In this document: positions 44,717 through 53,465 of the stretch, one piece after another
Numbering within the stretch: position 1 is the first letter of the stretch
Layout of the letters: every line of letters begins with the position of its first letter
DNA from: Dokdonella sp041395345
GTDB lineage: Bacteria > Pseudomonadota > Gammaproteobacteria > Xanthomonadales > Rhodanobacteraceae
NCBI RefSeq assembly: GCF_041395345.1
Contig: NZ_JAWLAR010000007.1
Location: 124,001 to 188,000 of the forward strand
Direction of reading: 5' to 3'
DNA length: 64,000 nucleotides
The notes under the pieces: generated by a model
Database searches by the model: none
Told to the model about the DNA's origin: nothing
Seen by the model: the letters and a program-made list of their open reading frames with translations, nothing else
Program-made: the position numbers and the translations under genes

Positions 44717-45567
44717 TCAATTGGCAGGTTTGTCAGCCGGAACGGCATCGGCGAATGGCTCAGCATCGGTTGGAGACTCGGTAGTAACCTTGGCTTCCTC
44801 GCGCAGCTTGATCAATCGCTGCTGCGAGTTGCGCCAGCAGGGTCTCGCAGATGCTCTCACGCAACTGCTCGAATGTGGGGGTACGAACGGCGAGATCGCA
44901 CCAACATGAATCACATGCCAGCCGTAGTCGGTTTTTGCGGTACCTTGGTCGTTTCACCGGACTTCATCGACGTAGCGCCCTGGCCGTGGCTCCGGCAACT
45001 GGACCGGACGCACGCGCTGGAATGCGCGCGCCTGTAGCCCTGGTGCTCCACGCATCAAACACTTCGCTAAAGAGGCTGGTTCATCGCTTCGCCGGCTGCC
45101 TTCAACGCGTCGTCCTCGTTGTCAAGCAGCAACTGGCTGAAATCGTATTCGGGAAGATCCGGCCTTTGCCAGTTGCTGCTCGTACTCGGTGCGCAGCACT
45201 GTCGTCCACCTGGGCGCTGCTGCGAATTTTGCCCAGCGTTGCATTGGCCATGCCTGCGGCCGGTTGATTTCGACCATCAGCAGCGAACAACGGATCATCG
45301 AAGTAGGACCGGCCTCGACCGCCTGCCCAAACAGGATGTAGTCGCGCAACTCGGTGAGTGCGGCTGCGCGCTGCTCAGAACGTCCAGGTCCAGCTTTCTT
45401 TCGCCGGGCGAGTACATCGAGCAGCACCGCGAACCGGCTGTCGTTGCTGTCTCCCACGATCGGCAGGCCCGCTGGCAACGTCGTGACCCGAACTGCGCCA
45501 CAGGCGAACAGTGTCAGCGACAGAACCAGCACAAGGATTGAGCGCGGGGTTGATGCCCCGCAGTCAT
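44717..45567 (-). pseudogene. PpiC-type peptidyl-prolyl isomerase lipoprotein, frameshifted
   Basis: The likely start is the ATG at 45567, overlapping the bolA stop. A lipoprotein signal with the lipobox-like LSLTLFACGA comes next. Frame-hopping then gives AALTELRDYILFGQAVEAG, VEINRLQALANATLGKIRSS, LRTEYEQQLAKAGSS, SMKSGETTKVPQKTDYGWHV and IHVGAISPFVPPTFEQLRES, and a tail ending KPAN at 44717. The YGWHVIHV-type motif and neighbouring GETT are parvulin (PpiC) signatures. It should act as a periplasmic folding factor anchored to a membrane. Confidence 0.8.
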
Positions 45568-45834
45568 CAGGATTCCTCGTTTGTACGTGCATCAGTGAGC
45601 TAAGCGCATGGATGTCGGTCTGCGCCAGCTCGCCGAGTGCGGCGTAGATGGCCCGATGACGGGCCAGCGGCGCCAGCATGCCCCCGAGAGCGGCACTGAT
45701 CAGCCGGACGCTGAAGTGGCCGCGGCGTCGCGACCCCGGCGTGACCGACATGGCGATGGCTGTCATCCGTAACCGTCAGCTCGCAGGGGGCAAACGCCTG
45801 GGCCAGACGGGAACGAACCGACCCGATCGATCAT
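45567..45834 (-). pseudogene. bolA: BolA family protein, frameshifted
   Basis: The ATG at 45834 overlaps the yciI stop (ATGA). The rebuilt protein of about 88 residues runs MIDRV, LAQAFAP, LTVTDDSHRHVGHAG, GHFSVRLISAALGGMLAPLA and RHRAIYAALGELAQTDIHAL. This is the BolA fold with its conserved histidine-containing loop and RHR motif. BolA proteins bind monothiol glutaredoxins and affect iron-sulfur and envelope stress responses. At least two indels lie in the first half. Confidence 0.83.
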
Positions 45835-46123
45835 GGCGGAACCTTGCGGAACGGGCGGACATCCACCGAAGCATGGGCGCAGATCCGCAGGTAGAGTCTT
45901 CGGCAGCCCAGGCTCTGGCGGCATCCAGATCGGCGACGGCAGTGATGAGACTGCCGGTGAATCCGGCAGAGGCCCAGGATCATCCGCGTCCTGGCCGAGC
46001 GGACACAATCAGCAGGCGCGCCTGGTCCCGCAGGATTTCGAGCCGACGCAGATGATCGGGCCTGCTCGCCTTGCGTTACTCCAGGCTTCCCGGATTGTCC
46101 TGACCCACGATCACGTACCACAT
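45831..46123 (-). pseudogene. yciI: YciI family protein, frameshifted
   Basis: From the ATG at 46123 the start reads MWYVIVGQDNPGSLE. It continues in other frames with RPDHLRRLEILRDQGRLLIV, GPLGQDADDPG, FTGSLIVAEFADLDAARAWA-like sequence and the end VDVRPFRKVPP. This is the small ferredoxin-like YciI domain with its conserved His. The family resembles muconolactone isomerases and has no settled function. The yciI-bolA-ppiC order is common in gammaproteobacteria. Length about 97 residues. Confidence 0.82.
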
Positions 46124-46683
46124 GCAAAAGGCACACGAAGAGGGGCGTATGTTAGCCGATCGGTGCCGGGGACGGAGATCGATCTGCGCAGGCTTGCGAG
46201 TCATGGCCGGGTTTCATCGTGATCGCGACGGGAAACCTACTGGACTTCCGCTCCACCAAACGCCCTTTGCTTCCGAATCAGTGCAAAGCGGGGCAAAGCA
46301 CCCCGCTGCTGTCGTGACTCCCGAGGGCAGGGGCGTCCACCGCTGGTTACCACGTTGTTGCATGGCACCTGGATCCGAGCGGGAGCGCCGGGCGTTGGGT
46401 TTCAGGCGATTCGCCTGTACGCAGCCAGTTGACGGTTTCTTTCCGGTTCGATCCGGGCGTTTCTGGTTGTTGGAAGTCTGTGCTGCCGGGCGGACCGACA
46501 TACGCTTTTCTTCATCCACAGCGGCTCAGGTTGGTAATGGCTGGCCGTGCTTGCTGTGGTTTGCATGGATCCGGTGCCTTGTCACCGGCCGCAATGGTCA
46601 GGCTGATAAACCCGGCCGACTCTTTTTTCACGTGAGATCTGAGCGAAGCCCGCGCCGTGAGGCGCAGACAGCCGGATCAGGAT
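46124..46683. other. unassigned 560-base region
   Basis: The gap between the divergent yciI and scpA genes. A plus-strand frame is open across all of it and into scpA, but its translation is Arg/Trp/Cys-rich and matches nothing I know. There is a GC-rich hairpin (GCGGGG with CCCCGC) at about 46,288-46,306 without a T run. Promoters for both flanking operons must lie here. The unreliable sequence means a small gene or RNA could be hidden. Confidence 0.4.
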
Positions 46684-47556
46684 ATGAATACGCCGACAAC
46701 CGAAATCGAAATCCAGCAAGAAGAACCCACGTCGGCATTCCCGCCGGTGCCCCAGCAGCAGGAAATGCCGTTGGCGCTGGTGCGTGGCGAGAACCGGTGT
46801 TGCAGATGCCGCAGGACCTGTATATCCCGCCGGATGCGCTTGAAGTCATTCTTGACGCCTTCGAGGGGCCACTGGATCTGTTGCTCTGCACAGTCCGCCG
46901 GCAGAACCTCGACATCCTCAGCTTACATTCCGGTTGCGGAGATCACGCGCCAATATGTCGACTACATCGACCTGATGCAGGAAATGCGCCTCGAGCTGGC
47001 CGCCAGTATCTGGTCATGGCGGCGATTCTGGCCGAGATCAAATCAAGACTCCTGCTGCCAAGACCCCCGGAAGCAAGGCCTGGAGGAAGATCCGCGCGCC
47101 AAAGCTGGTTCGTCGCCTGCAGGAATACGAACGTTTCAAGCAGGCCGCTGCCGATGAGCGAGCTGCCGCGCATGGAACGCGATACAGCCGCGGTATCAGC
47201 TCATGTACCCGACAGAAACGTCATCCGCCTGCCCCACCGGTCGACTTGCGCGAGCTTTCTGCTCGCCCTGAAGGACGTCCTCAATCGCGCAGAGCTTTTC
47301 AGCCATCACGCCATTCAGCGTGAGGGCCCTGTCGGTCAGGAACCGGATGAGCGATGTGTTGCGTGCGCTGGGCAATGGCGAATTTCATCCCTTCGAAGCG
47401 CCTGTTCGACCTGGTGAGGGTCGGCACGGGATCATCGTCACCTTCCTGGCCATTCTCGAACTGGCCAAGGAGCAACTGCTCGAAATCTCCCAGGGTGAGG
47501 CGCTGGCGCCCATCTATCTCAAATCGTTGGCCGCGACCGACGGAACACCCACATGA
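46684..47556 (+). pseudogene. scpA: segregation and condensation protein A, frameshifted
   Basis: The ATG at 46684 starts NTPTTEIEIQQEEPTSAFPP. Rebuilt sequence includes MPQDLYIPPDALEVILDAFE, GPLDLLL, RRQNLDIL, AEITRQYVDYIDLMQEMRLE, MAAILAEIKSRLLLPRPPEA and, in the last clean frame, IIVTFLAILELAKEQLLEIS. This is the kleisin ScpA: the N-terminal helices bind the SMC neck and the C-terminal winged helix binds the SMC head. The stop overlaps the scpB start (ATGA). Several one-base indels interrupt it. Confidence 0.88.
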
Positions 47557-48341
47557 TCGAATTTGAATTGCTAAAACGCATTATCAGGGGCTGCGCTTGC
47601 TGGCTGCCGGCAATCCACTTGAGCCCCGCGCAGATACTTGCGCTGTTTGAAAACGAGGCTACCAGCGACGAAATCTCTCGCGCCATCGAATCCTTGCAGG
47701 CCGACTGCGAAGGTCGCGGCATCGAGCTCGTCGAGGCTTCAGGCTTTCATACCGGGTGCGCAACGATGTTCACGCCTGGGTAGCCGGGATCTGGACCGAG
47801 CGACCCAGTCGCTACTCGCGCCCTGCTCGAAACGCTTGCACTGGTTGCGTATCGCCGGCGATCACGCGCGGAGAAATCGAGCAGATTCGAGGCGTTGCCG
47901 TTTCCCACCCACATCGTCAAGACTGGAAGAGCGCGAATGGATCCGCGTTGTCGGCCATCGCGATGCGCCAGGCAAGCCGGCTCTGTTCAGGTGCCACGCG
48001 CGGCTTCGCCCGACCTAATCTGCGTTCGCTGGACGAGCTTCGTCGCTTGGAGAGGTCGCGACTTCGATGACATGGACCGCAGCTTTCGCTGGGTCTCCGG
48101 CAACGGAGGCCGAAGCCGTCGTCGCAAACGACCCGGGCTCCTCGCGGATGCCGCGCAAACATCCGCTTCAATTCCCTTCCGACACCATCGAAGACGACGC
48201 GCAGGAAAATCCGCGCGGCGTCGATGGCGATTCAGCCAGCCAACCCCCGCCCTTGTCTGCGTCCATGGTTGACGCCGACACATCGAGCAAGATGCATGAC
48301 TTCCTGTACGCAATGTACTCACTGAAACGCTCGGCCCCTGA
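47553..48341 (+). pseudogene. scpB: segregation and condensation protein B, frameshifted
   Basis: The ATG at 47553 begins MIEFELLKRII, then frame changes give AAGNPLEPAQILALFENEAT, SDEISRAIESLQADCEGRGI and ELVE, VRNDVHAW, WTERPSRYS, AITRGEIEQIRGVAVS, EREWIRVVGHRDAPGKPALF and LRSLDEL. This is the two winged-helix domain ScpB that completes the SMC complex. Its C-terminal end is uncertain because of indels after about 48,000; a TGA at 48339-48341 just ahead of rluB is a plausible stop. Confidence 0.85.
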
Positions 48342-48343
48342 AG

Positions 48344-49854
48344 ATGTGGCCGCCACTCTCCGAAGAACGCCTGCACAAGGTGCTGGCCACGGCAGGTCTC
48401 GGTTCCCGCCTACCGCATGCTGGAAGGGCGCATCGAAACCGGCGAAGTCGATCCAACGGCGAAGTTGCCGCTGGAGCCTGAGCGTCCATGCAGAGATCGC
48501 GTCGAAATCGACGGCAAGAAGTTCGTCGTCATCAGCGACAACACCGAACACGCGCAGGTCATCGTCTACAACAAGCCCGAGGGCGTGATGACGACGCACT
48601 GCGCGAGGATCCGGACGCCCGACCGTATTCGAGCATCTTCCAAGATTGAAGGGCGCACGCTGGATCGCGGTGGTCGCCTCGACATCAACACGACCGGCCT
48701 GCTTCTGCTGACCACCGGCAGGGTCTCGCCAACGCCCTGATGCGCGAGCTCGAACTCGAGGCGCGAATACATCTGCCGTGTGCATGGCGAGGTACCGATG
48801 AAGTCATCGAGCGCCTGCGCAACGGCCGTCGATCTCGAAGATGGCCCGGCCCATTTCGACGAGATTGCCGTGATCAGTCGTGGTGGCGGTCATTCGTGGT
48901 TCCGCGTGGTGATCCGCGAAGGGCGCAGTCGGGAGGTCCGCCGCATGTGGGAAGCCACGGTCGGCCTCATGGTCAGCCGACTCAGAAAGCGCATTCGCTA
49001 CGCTGTCGAGTTGCTCGCCTGCTCGAAAGCGCGAGCAAGAGCGCCAGTCCAGGCCCGATCAGATCAAGACCTTGCGCAGAGGCTTGCGGGGCAGCCAGAG
49101 CGAAGCCACGCTCACGCTGGCCCCGGTCATCGGCCAGCGCCGCAGCTCGATCACGGGTTTCGTCCGGATCCGAAATCCCAGGCCTGGACCGGCACGCGTA
49201 CGGAAGAAGCGCGTGAATTCGGCCGGATTCGACCGCATGCGCGATGAGCCCCTGGAAGTCGCCCTCGTCAAACAAGGGCAAGCGCTCGCGCGAGGCGGTG
49301 GCCCCCGCCCCTCCCGCCCGCGCGCCAAGCCCGGCAAGAACGAGCTCCCAGTATGTCGATCAGGCTTGAATCCGGCCGTACTGCGCCTGGTTTCTGATTC
49401 ACCGCAGCCAGGCGCGCACCAGAAGCGGGGTTCTGGCAGCCGTGGCCCGGCTCGGGCAATCAGGCTGGCCAGAACAATCCGAACTCAACCAGGTCCGTGG
49501 CATAGCCGCGACCCGCGCCACGAAGCGAATGATGGAAGCCGGCCGTTCCGCGGCGTCCGCAGCGCAGTGGGCCGGCCCAGGGCAATCGCAGCCGCAATCC
49601 TCAGGATGCGTCCGGCAACCGAACTCGCGCGGGATGACCCAGGATACGCAGCAATCGGGCGCGCAGGCCGACGGCAATCGCGAACAGGGGATCTGGGGCA
49701 ATCGCGGCAACACCAGCGGCAATGCCCGCCGTGGTGAAATGGCCCGCGCGGGAACTCGGCGCCACGTGGGGCAATGGCGGACCAGGCGGAAACCGCAGGG
49801 TCCGCGCGCAAGCAGGGTGGCGGCAACCGAAGGGGGCCGGGCTCGAAGAGTTGA
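48344..49854 (+). pseudogene. rluB: 23S rRNA pseudouridine synthase RluB, frameshifted, with G/N/R-rich tail
   Basis: The likely start is the ATG at 48344, giving MWPPLSEERLHKVLATAGLG. An S4 RNA-binding domain follows (MLEGRIETGEV, DRVEIDGKKFVVISD), then the catalytic domain with VIVYNKPEGVMTT, RWIAVGRLDINTTGLLLLTT in pieces (Asp of RLDINT is catalytic), YICRVHGEVPDEVIERL, GGHSWFRVVIREGRSREVRR and MWEAVGLMVSRL. From about 49,350 to 49,850 the tail is low-complexity (GNRGNTSGNARR, GPRGN, GGPGGNRR) and ends at a TGA at 49852-49854. Such tails are seen in xanthomonad RluB. It modifies U2605 (E. coli numbering) of 23S rRNA. Confidence 0.86.
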
Positions 49855-49876
49855 CTGTTGCTGGCTCGAACCAGGA

Positions 49877-49906
49877 AAAACGGCGCAGCTTGCGCCGCGC
49901 CGTTTT
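49877..49906. terminator. Rho-independent terminator between rluB and the CsgG-like gene
   Basis: A 10-bp stem (49877-49886 with 49897-49906) reads AAAACGGCGC and its complement, with a 10-base loop that can itself pair partly. It is flanked by A and T runs and sits between two convergent genes. Confidence 0.8.
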
Positions 49907-49932
49907 CTCGGGACTTCGCTGGAAATCCGCCG

Positions 49933-50639
49933 TTAGTCGAGCTTGAGTCCCTTCTTGTTGCTGTTGCGGCGCTTGGCTTCCTTGGCGGCATAGTCGGCTT
50001 CGCAGCCATTGCGCTCAACCATGACGCAGCTCAGGTAGTCGGTGACTTCGACGAGAACCGCGCGAATCGCCTTGCCTGCAGGCGTGTTCTTTTCACTGGC
50101 CAGCGCACCGCCAAAACCGCCGCAGATACGCCAGCGCTCACACCGCCGCCGGACGTGCGCCCTTCAACCGTGCGCGAAAAATCGATCTCGCCGGTGGTCG
50201 CGTTGACCACACGAATATCCACCGCGACGTAGGCCTCGCTCTTCTTGCCGCAGGGATATACCCTTGAAGCTGATTCCGCCGCCGGTGCTCGCGGTATTTT
50301 CCTCATAGGCCGATACCGTGCCCATGATCAGATATTCCGCACCGGTCAACTTGCCGATATCCGCACCGGTTCCGAGCGTACGCGACCCGAAGCAGCGAGA
50401 TTCTGTTCTTCAACACCTTCAGTTTGGCGCGCTCCACACGCGAAAACTGCCGGTGCTCGACAACTCGTTGGACAGCATGCCGGAAAGCTCCCAGCCCACC
50501 CCGCCGCGCCACCAGCCGGCGCCAGACTCGTTCTTGAATTCAGCCACGCCAACAGAGGTTTTCCACCCTGCGCAGCGGCCATGCCCGCAAACCCCAGCCC
50601 GGCCAGGGCCAGTGCGGCGACGACAAATACCTTCTTCAT
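49933..50639 (-). pseudogene. CsgG/HfaB-like secreted protein, frameshifted
   Basis: From the ATG at 50639 there is a clean signal peptide (KKVFVVAALALAGLGFAGMA, then AAQ). Frame-hopping gives a CsgG-type body: NELS, VVERAKLKVLKN-like sequence, EEQNLAASGRV, IGKLTGAEYLIMGTVSAYEE, GGGISFKGISL, SEAYVAVDIRVVNATTGEID and FSRTVEGRTSGGGVSAGVSA, ending with GLKLD at 49933. CsgG is the curli export pore, but this signal lacks a lipobox Cys, and many CsgG homologues are not linked to curli. No curli subunit genes are adjacent. Confidence 0.78.
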
Positions 50640-50969
50640 CTCAACTCTCCCAATGTATTTCGACTTGCAACGCTCTCGTTACCCAGTCGAATCCGAGCAA
50701 TTACAGGTACCTCTGCCCCGACGCCGGCGGCTCTTGTTTTCAGCCAGATGCGACGATCAGGTGCATTCTAGCAGGGCCCGGCATCCGGAAGCAGGCTTGA
50801 TCGCCATAGACACCGGCGATCCGTTCACGTACAGGTGTGCGCTTGCTCACACGTGTCGATGGAACCTTGTGCGCTCGCGCGGATCATAGCCTGCGCGAAA
50901 CCAACGGTTAACCGTGCCGACACAAGCAATCCTTATGCTTTGCGCACCACGAAATCGAGCCCGACAGCC
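50640..50969. other. divergent intergenic region
   Basis: About 330 bases between the CsgG-like gene (minus) and a small plus-strand ORF. It is somewhat less GC-rich near 50,640-50,710, as expected of a promoter region. No gene, hairpin or repeat that I can support. Confidence 0.4.
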
Positions 50970-51181
50970 ATGCCCTCACAACGCCAGACCGAAGCCAACA
51001 TTCTCGGCTACCAGCTCGACAAGGATCTCGAACTCGGCCACGCTGCACCGCACTATGAGGTGCGCGCCCCTAAACGACGCGGCGATCGCCAGCTTCATCA
51101 GGCCGCCGCTCAGCCGAGCAATTCATCGTCATGTGCGAACTCGGCCAGCTTCCTCGCCGAAGCGGTACTCCGGCCTACTAG
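50970..51181 (+). pseudogene. possible small protein of unknown function, frameshifted
   Basis: From the ATG at 50970 the translation reads QRQTEANILGYQLDKDLELG and HAAPHYEVRAP, then in a second frame LNDAAIASFIRPPLSRA, and in a third EQFIVMCELGQLPRRSGTPAY to a TAG at 51179-51181. Joined, this would be about 70 residues with ordinary protein composition. I do not recognise it. It could also be a chance result of a poor-quality stretch, so I rate it low. Confidence 0.35.
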
Positions 51182-51357
51182 GAAGACTCTGATCGGGTGA
51201 CGCAAGCGCGAGGGTAACTCGTCCGCACCCGAATCCGCGGAGATGCTGCGCAAGTCGTTTTGCCTGAACAAGACCAAGCGGCCGCATTCGAGTTCCTTGC
51301 CACTCGGCCGTGATCGCGTAAAGAAGTCTGCCGGTACCTGCGGAGCAACAGGCCTTG

Positions 51358-51711
51358 GTGACGTCGTAATCCTGCACAACCCGCGCTGTTCGAAATCGCG
51401 CGACACTCTGGCGTTGCTCACCGAGCGCCGGCATCAGGCCCACGGTGGTCGACTACCTGAACGCCCGATCCGCCGGACGCCGTCGAACTGGAACGCATCC
51501 TCGAGATGCTGGGACTCCGCTTTTCCGCGAACTGATGCGTCGCAATGAAGCCGAATACCGCGCCCTCGGTCTGGATGACGAACGTCTTGGGCATGCCGAA
51601 CTAATCAGGGCCATGCGTGCTCATCCCGCGCCTGATCGGCCTTCCCATCGTTGGTCGCCAACGGAAGGCCGCCATCGGCAGACCACCGAGTCGGTACTGG
51701 ATGTTCTCTGA
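51358..51711 (+). pseudogene. arsC: ArsC/Spx-type arsenate reductase (glutaredoxin-dependent), frameshifted
   Basis: Starting at a probable GTG at 51358, the sequence gives VVILHNPRCSKSRDTLALLT with the catalytic Cys in NPRCSKS. It continues in other frames with VDYLNA, VELERILEMLGL, LMRRNEAEYRALGLDDERLG, HAELIRAMRAHPALIERPIV-like sequence and PPESVLDVL. This is the short thioredoxin-fold ArsC family of about 117 residues; members reduce arsenate with glutaredoxin or have other redox roles. The TGA shares a base with the LysR ATG. No other ars gene is nearby. Confidence 0.85.
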
Positions 51712-52668
51712 TGGACAAGCTGCAGGGCATGCAGTTGTTCACCCGGAGTGGTTGACTCCGGCAGTTTTGCTGCCGGAGCTCATTTCTAAATGGGCATATC
51801 ACGGGCACTTGCGAGCAAGTTGATTCAGAATCTCGAAGAAAAACCGGCGTGCGCCTTCTCAATCGCACGACGCGCAGGATCAGCCTGACCGATCCGGGCA
51901 GAACTATACGAACGCGTCAGCGAGATGCCAGCCAGCCTGGCCGAAGCCGAGCCGAAGCAACGGCGCAATTGCAGGTGGAGCCGCGTGGACGCATGCGCGT
52001 CAGTGCACCCATTTCGTTCTCCGTTCACCACCTGGCTCCGGCATTTTCCGAGTTTCAGCGGCGTTTTCCACTGGTCGAACTGGAGCTCGAACTGAATGAT
52101 CGTGCAGTCGATCTTGTCGACGAGGGGATTCGACATGGCGATACGCATCGGCAAGCTCCGCCGGATTCATCCCTGGTCGCACGAAGGATTGCGCCAGCCT
52201 GCCTTGTCTTGACCGCCTCACCCGCCTATCTGGAACGGGCCGGCACGCCCAGGCACCCATCCGAACTGTCCCATCACAACCTGCTGATCACCGCCATCGA
52301 CGCGTCGCGACGAGCTCGTGCTAGAGCGCGACGGAGAATCCGTTGCGACAAGAATTCACGGCAACCTGCTCGTCAACAATGGCGACTACATCGCGGCGGC
52401 CACCCTCGAGGGCCATGGCATCAGCGTGCTGCCCACATTCATTATCGGCAATCGCATCAAGAGCGGCGACCTGGTTCCGGTTCTGGCTGACTGGAAGGTG
52501 CCGCCGATCGCGATCCATGCCGTGTACGCCCAGACCCGGTCCCTGCCTGCCAAGACGCGCGTGCTGATCGATTTTCTGGTCGAGCGATTTGGACCTGAGC
52601 CCTATTGGGAGGAATCCTGCGCGAGCCCGGGCAAACTCCCGACAAGTACGACTACCGACCCAGGCTGA
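51711..52668 (+). pseudogene. LysR family transcriptional regulator, frameshifted
   Basis: The ATG at 51711 overlaps the arsC stop. It starts DKLQGMQLFTRVVDSGSFAA in pieces, then NLEEKTGVRLLNRTTRRISL, the LysR helix-turn-helix. The effector domain includes GRMRVSAPISFSVHHLAPAF, SEFQRRFPLVELELELNDRA and LERDGESVATRIHGNLLVNN. The last 117 residues read without a break to a TGA at 52666-52668. About five indels lie before 52,320. Its end overlaps the convergent omega-amidase gene by 17 bases. Target genes are unknown. Confidence 0.88.
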
Positions 52669-53455
52669 AATCGTCAGCATCCATCCACGCCGGAAAGCGC
52701 TGACGGAAAGCAGACAGCGCCGAAGCATCCAGGCTTGCAGTCACGATTTGCTCCTGCTCTCCCAGCAGTACGAGCGGTTTGCCTAGAAAGTCGATCACCG
52801 CGCTGTCACCGGCATAGGCGATACCGTTGCCATCCTCGCCCACTCGATTCACGCCGATGCAATAGCTGAGATTCTCGATGGCCCTGGCCTGCAGCAGCGT
52901 CGACCAGGCATTCCGGCGCGGCGCCGGCCAGTTGGCGACGAAAAGGATCAGATCGTAGTCGAAGCGGCCGGTTTCCGCATCGTGCCGGTTGCGCAGCCAG
53001 ACTGGAAAGCGCAGGTCATAGCAGACCTGTGGACAGATTCGCCAACCGTTCAGCTCGACGATGAGGCGTTTCTTTCCGTCAGCATAGCGTTCGTGTTCGC
53101 CCGCCATGCGAAACAGGTGGCGCTTGTCGTAGTACTCGCAACTGCCGTCCGGACGCGCCCAGATCAGTCGATTCACGCACGTCTGCCCTTCCCGGATCAC
53201 CAGACTGCCGGTTACAACGGCATCCACTTCGGTGGCCAGGCCTCGCAACCAGCGCACGCCCTCGCCGTCCATCGGTTCAGCCTGCCCCAGGGTTTCGTTG
53301 GTGAACCCGCTGAGGAAGGTCTCAGGCAAAACGACCAGATCGGATCGACCGCGCAGCGAACGCACAAGCCCGCCGTAGTAGTCGCGATTGGCCGCCGCGT
53401 CATGCCAGCGCGTTGCGCCCTGGACCAGTGAAACCCGCAGAGTGGATGGCGTCAT
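52652..53455 (-). CDS. yafV: omega-amidase (YafV type), carbon-nitrogen hydrolase
   Basis: A 267-residue nitrilase-superfamily amidase with a complete catalytic triad: E45 in VVLPETFLSGF, K111 in YDKRHLFRM and C145 in PQVCYDLRFPVWLRN. The motif spacing and DKRHLF sequence match YafV/Nit2 omega-amidases, which hydrolyse 2-oxoglutaramate or 2-oxosuccinamate. The gene upstream (10 bases away) is a YbdL-type aminotransferase that produces such 2-oxo-acid amides. Together they would form the glutamine transaminase/omega-amidase route. Cytoplasmic. Confidence 0.92.
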   Translation of the reverse strand: MTPSTLRVSLVQGATRWHDAAANRDYYGGLVRSLRGRSDLVVLPETFLSGFTNETLGQAEPMDGEGVRWLRGLATEVDAVVTGSLVIREGQTCVNRLIWARPDGSCEYYDKRHLFRMAGEHERYADGKKRLIVELNGWRICPQVCYDLRFPVWLRNRHDAETGRFDYDLILFVANWPAPRRNAWSTLLQARAIENLSYCIGVNRVGEDGNGIAYAGDSAVIDFLGKPLVLLGEQEQIVTASLDASALSAFRQRFPAWMDADDFSLGR

Positions 53456-53465
53456 TGGCCTGACC

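Noticed and set aside
46440..46462. tRNA T-arm-like sequence (CCGG-TTCGAT-CCGG)
   Set aside because: No acceptor stem, D-arm or anticodon arm can be built around it.
46122..47417. Plus-strand open frame of 431 codons
   Set aside because: It crosses the divergent gap and runs into scpA in shifting frames. Its translation has no domain, and where it overlaps scpA another frame carries the real protein.
49933..50639. A curli system, from the CsgG-like gene
   Set aside because: No CsgA, CsgB, CsgE or CsgF homologue is adjacent, the signal lacks a lipobox Cys, and CsgG-family proteins occur widely without curli.
51129..51443. Minus-strand histidine-phosphatase-like segment
   Set aside because: A short run resembles the family (QAKRLAQHLRGFG), but the RHG catalytic motif is missing and the plus strand carries arsC here.
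37650..52320. Massive pseudogenisation, as in a reduced symbiont genome
   Set aside because: The breaks are confined to one block with sharp edges, affect essential genes, and leave conserved family sequence recoverable by one-base changes. Sequence error explains this better.
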